Shown here: one piece after another, positions 13,797-16,118 of the stretch
Layout of the letters: every line of letters begins with the position of its first letter
Position numbering within the stretch: the first letter of the stretch is position 1
Source: Gemmiger_A avium
Lineage (GTDB): Bacteria > Bacillota > Clostridia > Oscillospirales > Ruminococcaceae
Length of the DNA stretch: 16,118 bases
Direction of reading: 5' to 3'
NCBI GenBank assembly: GCA_019114585.1
Contig: DXFE01000076.1
Location: forward strand, 1-16,118
Program-made: the position numbers and the translations under genes
The notes under the pieces: generated by a model
What the model was told of the DNA's origin: nothing
Seen by the model: only the letters and a program-made list of their open reading frames with translations
Databases searched by the model: none

Positions 13797-13810
13797 AAGG
13801 AGGCCTTTGT

Positions 13811-14635
13811 ATGAATTGTATGCAGATGGATCTGCCCACCCAGGGGGCACGGCTGTACACCTACTTTCTGGATTCCTCGCCGGAACTGCGGGACAGCGGC
13901 CGCCGCCCGGCGGTGGTTGTCTGCCCGGGCGGCGCCTACCAGTTCAACAGCGACCGGGAAGCGGAGCCCATCGCCCTGGCGTTCTGTGCCCAGGGCGTGC
14001 ACGCCTGTGTGCTGCGCTATCCCTGCGCGCCGGCCCGGTTCCCCACCGCGCTCTGTGCCCTGGCGCAGGCGGTGGCCTGGGTGCGGGAGCACGCGGAGGA
14101 ATACCACGTGGATCCGGACCGGATTCTGGTGTGCGGATTTTCGGCGGGCGGCCATCTGGCGGCCAGCCTGGGGGTGTTCTGGCATCAGCCGTTCCTGGCG
14201 CAGGCCTCCGGCATAAGCGCCGACCTTTGCCGCCCGAACGGCATGATCCTGTGCTACCCGGTCATCACCAGCGACCCGGCCTACGCCCATATGGGTTCCG
14301 TTGAGAATCTGCTGGGGCCCGGCGCGGACGAGGCCCAGCGGGCCCGGGTTTCGCTGGAAAAGCAGGTTACCGACCAGACGCCGCCCACCTTCCTGTGGCA
14401 CACCAACGCGGACACCGGCGTACCGGCGGAGAACAGCCTGCTGTTCTGTCTGGCTCTGCGACGGGCAAGTGTGCCGTTGGAGGCGCACTTCTACTCGGTG
14501 GGGGCGCACGGGCTTTCGCTGGCCAGCGAAGTTACCGCCAATGCCCAGGGTGCGGGGGTTCAGCCGGAGTGCGCCGGCTGGTTTGACCTGGCCGCGGCCT
14601 GGCTGAAGCGGCTGGCGCCGGCCAGCGGCAAATGA
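13811..14635 (+). CDS. alpha/beta hydrolase, esterase type
   Basis: A 274-residue soluble hydrolase without signal peptide. VVVCPGGAYQFNS (about 36-48) is the oxyanion-hole loop in its PGGxY form, followed by EAEPIALAFCAQGVHACVLRYP. The nucleophile elbow is GFSAGG with Ser111; Asp201 (TNADTGVP) and His233 (GAHGLSL) complete the triad. Order, spacing and length match the carbohydrate-esterase/acetylxylan-esterase-like alpha/beta hydrolases often annotated as BD-FAE-type or XynB-like in gut Firmicutes. It probably removes acyl groups from sugars inside the cell, though short-ester substrates of other kinds are possible. The ATG follows AAGGAGG by 7 bases. It is a single gene closed by the strong terminator just after its stop and has no clear link to the polymerase genes upstream. 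Confidence 0.88.
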   Translation: MNCMQMDLPTQGARLYTYFLDSSPELRDSGRRPAVVVCPGGAYQFNSDREAEPIALAFCAQGVHACVLRYPCAPARFPTALCALAQAVAWVREHAEEYHVDPDRILVCGFSAGGHLAASLGVFWHQPFLAQASGISADLCRPNGMILCYPVITSDPAYAHMGSVENLLGPGADEAQRARVSLEKQVTDQTPPTFLWHTNADTGVPAENSLLFCLALRRASVPLEAHFYSVGAHGLSLASEVTANAQGAGVQPECAGWFDLAAAWLKRLAPASGK

Positions 14636-14636
14636 C

Positions 14637-14678
14637 AAAATCCCCCGGCTGTCTTTTGCAAGACAGCCGGGGGATTTT
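14637..14678. terminator. bidirectional terminator between convergent genes
   Basis: AAAATCCCCCGGCTGTCTT (14637-14655) and its exact complement (14660-14678) flank the 4-base loop TTGC, a 19-bp perfect stem with A-tract and T-tract ends. It starts one base after the hydrolase stop and touches the last base of the convergent membrane-protein gene, so it serves both transcripts. Confidence 0.92.
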
Positions 14679-15607
14679 CACACATTTGTCTGAAGCTGGC
14701 GCAATTTCCTGCCTGCCGTAACCACCATGACCAGCCCCAGCACTACCAGCAGCACACACACCGCTGTGCCGGTAAGCAGATTCATCTGCCTGCGCATTTC
14801 AGACGGCGTATCCTGCCCGAAAGAGGCGAACATCGCGGTCTGCAGCGACAGCATGGATACCAGCGATACCGCCAGACTTACATACCGCAGCGCCCGCACC
14901 ACCGGCGCGTGCCGTTTGCGGCTGCGAACCAGAAACACCAGGGCGGCGGTCAGGCAGTAAAAGTCATACAGGGCCACCACATAGATCCAATACCCGCCGT
15001 AGGCAAAACCCTGTTCTTTCCGCACGATCTGCAGCGTCACCCCCTGCAGGGCCACGGACTGTATAATCAGCATCCCGCCGCACCGGCGGTAGGCTTTCCA
15101 TTCCTGCCGGAGCCGGTAGTGCGGATCAGACTGCGCGGCAGCGGCACGGCTTTGCCAAAGCAGCATGGCGCGGGTGACGCAAAGCACCAGATAATATGCG
15201 CCCAATGCCGCCAGCCAGGCGGAAGAATGCTGCCAGCCTGCCACCATTTTGGAAAACGCCAGCATTCCATTTACCAGCAGCGACAGCAAACCGGTTGAAA
15301 ACGCCCGCAGGCGTACATCCTGCTGCAGGCGGCTTACAACCGGATACCGGCAGGCCAGAGCGGCAGCCTGCCGGCGAGGCATCCCTGCCCGAAAGAAGCA
15401 CACCATTGCCCAGACCGCCAGTATCAGTAACAGCATGGCCAGCGTATAGACAGCATACCGGACTGCCGGTAGCAAGCGCCGGGTTTCCGGTGCGGCCACT
15501 GTCCATAGGGAAAGGCCGGAAAATACCGCCGCACCGGCACAAGACCGAAAGAGCGGCGGCTGAAAGGCGGCCAAACGGCGCAAAAAGGCAACTGGGCGGG
15601 AACGCAT
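14678..15607 (-). CDS. membrane protein of unknown function, about eight helices
   Basis: A 309-residue integral membrane protein I do not recognise. Hydrophobic segments lie at about 24-42, 50-74, 101-125, 128-153, 178-196, 206-228, 243-262 and 275-299, giving about eight helices. Between them are short Arg-rich, mostly basic loops (MPRRQ, YRLRQEWKAYRR, RSRKRHAP). No catalytic or transport motif is visible. I chose the ATG at 15605-15607, with AGAGG 9 bases upstream; a TTG at 15652 with a nearer GAGG is possible and would add 15 residues. A short AGAGGA/TCCTCT repeat just before the ATG includes the ribosome site. It is the last gene of a leftward operon, 51 bases after a four-helix protein. 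Confidence 0.65.
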   Translation of the reverse strand: MRSRPVAFLRRLAAFQPPLFRSCAGAAVFSGLSLWTVAAPETRRLLPAVRYAVYTLAMLLLILAVWAMVCFFRAGMPRRQAAALACRYPVVSRLQQDVRLRAFSTGLLSLLVNGMLAFSKMVAGWQHSSAWLAALGAYYLVLCVTRAMLLWQSRAAAAQSDPHYRLRQEWKAYRRCGGMLIIQSVALQGVTLQIVRKEQGFAYGGYWIYVVALYDFYCLTAALVFLVRSRKRHAPVVRALRYVSLAVSLVSMLSLQTAMFASFGQDTPSEMRRQMNLLTGTAVCVLLVVLGLVMVVTAGRKLRQLQTNV

Positions 15608-15658
15608 AGAGGATTTCCTCTCCGGTTCAGACAGTTTTATGCTGCGCGGCAATGCGCC

Positions 15659-16027
15659 TCAGGACAGGCCTTTGATTGCCGGAATCAGGCCGAGCAGCAG
15701 CAGAATTCCTGCGATTCCCACAGCGATCCCGGCGATCAGCAGGTTCCAGACCATGGTCATGCACATGCCCACCCCCAGCAGCAGCGCGCCGGCCACCGCC
15801 AGCAGGGCAATCCCTGCAGCCCGGGCGCTGAGCACAACGGCAGGTTTTCCGCTCATTTTACGGCGCACCAGCACCATTGCCAGCAGCACCGCCAGCCCCA
15901 GCCCACCCAGCAGGATGCCCTGATTCATTGCATTCCACTGGGGCAAAAGGGCCATGCACATCCCCAGCGCAAACAAAATACCGCCCACTGTGCTCAGCAC
16001 CAGGGTAACAAAATTCTTCTTTTTCAT
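15659..16027 (-). CDS. small four-helix membrane protein, function unknown
   Basis: A 122-residue hydrophobic protein beginning MKKKNFVTLVLSTVGGILFA, with helices at about 5-26, 34-53, 65-85 and 90-115. A single basic cytoplasmic-looking loop (VRRKMSGKP) separates the two helix pairs, and glycines recur through the helices. I recall similar short hypothetical proteins in gut Clostridia but no assigned function. The start follows AGGAGGG by 7 bases and overlaps the stop of the preceding gene by four bases (ATGA), so the two are translationally coupled. Confidence 0.75.
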   Translation of the reverse strand: MKKKNFVTLVLSTVGGILFALGMCMALLPQWNAMNQGILLGGLGLAVLLAMVLVRRKMSGKPAVVLSARAAGIALLAVAGALLLGVGMCMTMVWNLLIAGIAVGIAGILLLLGLIPAIKGLS

Positions 16028-16118
16028 TGCTGGCCCTCCTGCTCGCTGTCAGCCGGAGCGTCCTCTGTCTTTTCCAGAAAGGTATCCACAAAGGCGTCCT
16101 CTACCTTTTTGTACGTAC
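16024..16118 (-). CDS. C-terminal end of a small YKKVED-motif protein
   Basis: The right edge holds only the last 30 residues of a gene read leftward: TYKKVEDAFVDTFLEKTED, then an acidic, Gln-rich tail ending in a TGA at 16024-16026. The YKK(I/V)ED...FVDTFL pattern is typical of short hypothetical Clostridia proteins that repeat YKKIED units; this match is from memory, not from a search. The stop overlaps the start of the four-helix membrane protein, making the two likely partners. Confidence 0.6.
   Translation of the reverse strand, partial: TYKKVEDAFVDTFLEKTEDAPADSEQEGQQ

Noticed and set aside
1..16118. CRISPR array, tRNA, rRNA, insertion sequence or attachment site
   Set aside because: No regularly spaced repeats, cloverleaf, transposase, integrase or paired terminal repeats were seen on either strand; short tRNA-like folds could be missed by eye.

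Overview
The window looks like chromosomal DNA of a GC-rich gut-type Clostridia, most likely Oscillospiraceae/Ruminococcaceae (relatives of Faecalibacterium, Gemmiger or Subdoligranulum). That placement is inference from style: strong AAGGAGG-type ribosome sites, high-GC coding with AT-rich control regions, YesM/YesN-type two-component genes, a UvrX/YolD-type polymerase pair and no aerobic markers. No RNA gene, insertion sequence, CRISPR array or integrase was seen.

Left part (1-2231, minus strand). A MerR-family regulator with its own terminator lies upstream of a two-gene operon: a short-chain dehydrogenase, then a GPH-type (MelB-like) sugar/cation symporter running off the left edge. The operon promoter has a perfect -10 and a near-consensus -35 separated by 19 bp, the over-long spacing typical of MerR-activated promoters. 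Its leader carries a GC-rich hairpin and a separate AT-rich palindrome.

Main block (2588-8329, plus strand). An AT-rich divergent control region leads into a six-gene operon: an NMT1/TauA/SsuA-like lipoprotein binding protein, two different permeases, two different ATPases and a cysteine-type sulfatase without a signal peptide. A terminator-like hairpin after the binding-protein gene probably sets its excess over the rest. The most likely function is uptake of a small organosulfate followed by intracellular desulfation. The two ATPases carry complementary defects: the first has Asn in place of the switch His, and the second has LSASM in place of LSGGM. In a heterodimer both defects fall in the same composite ATP site, leaving the other consensus. 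This asymmetric importer is the most interesting object in the window.

Regulators (8428-11705). A YesM/LytS-type sensor kinase and an AraC-type response regulator overlap each other, follow the sulfatase, and have an extended -10 promoter. They probably sense the substrate or a related glycan or sulfate signal and control the transport operon.

Right part (11844-16118). A Y-family polymerase with a beta-clamp motif is followed by its YolD-like partner. Next come an alpha/beta hydrolase (esterase type) and a strong bidirectional terminator. A convergent minus-strand operon then encodes the end of a small YKKVED-motif protein, a four-helix membrane protein and an eight-helix membrane protein of unknown function.
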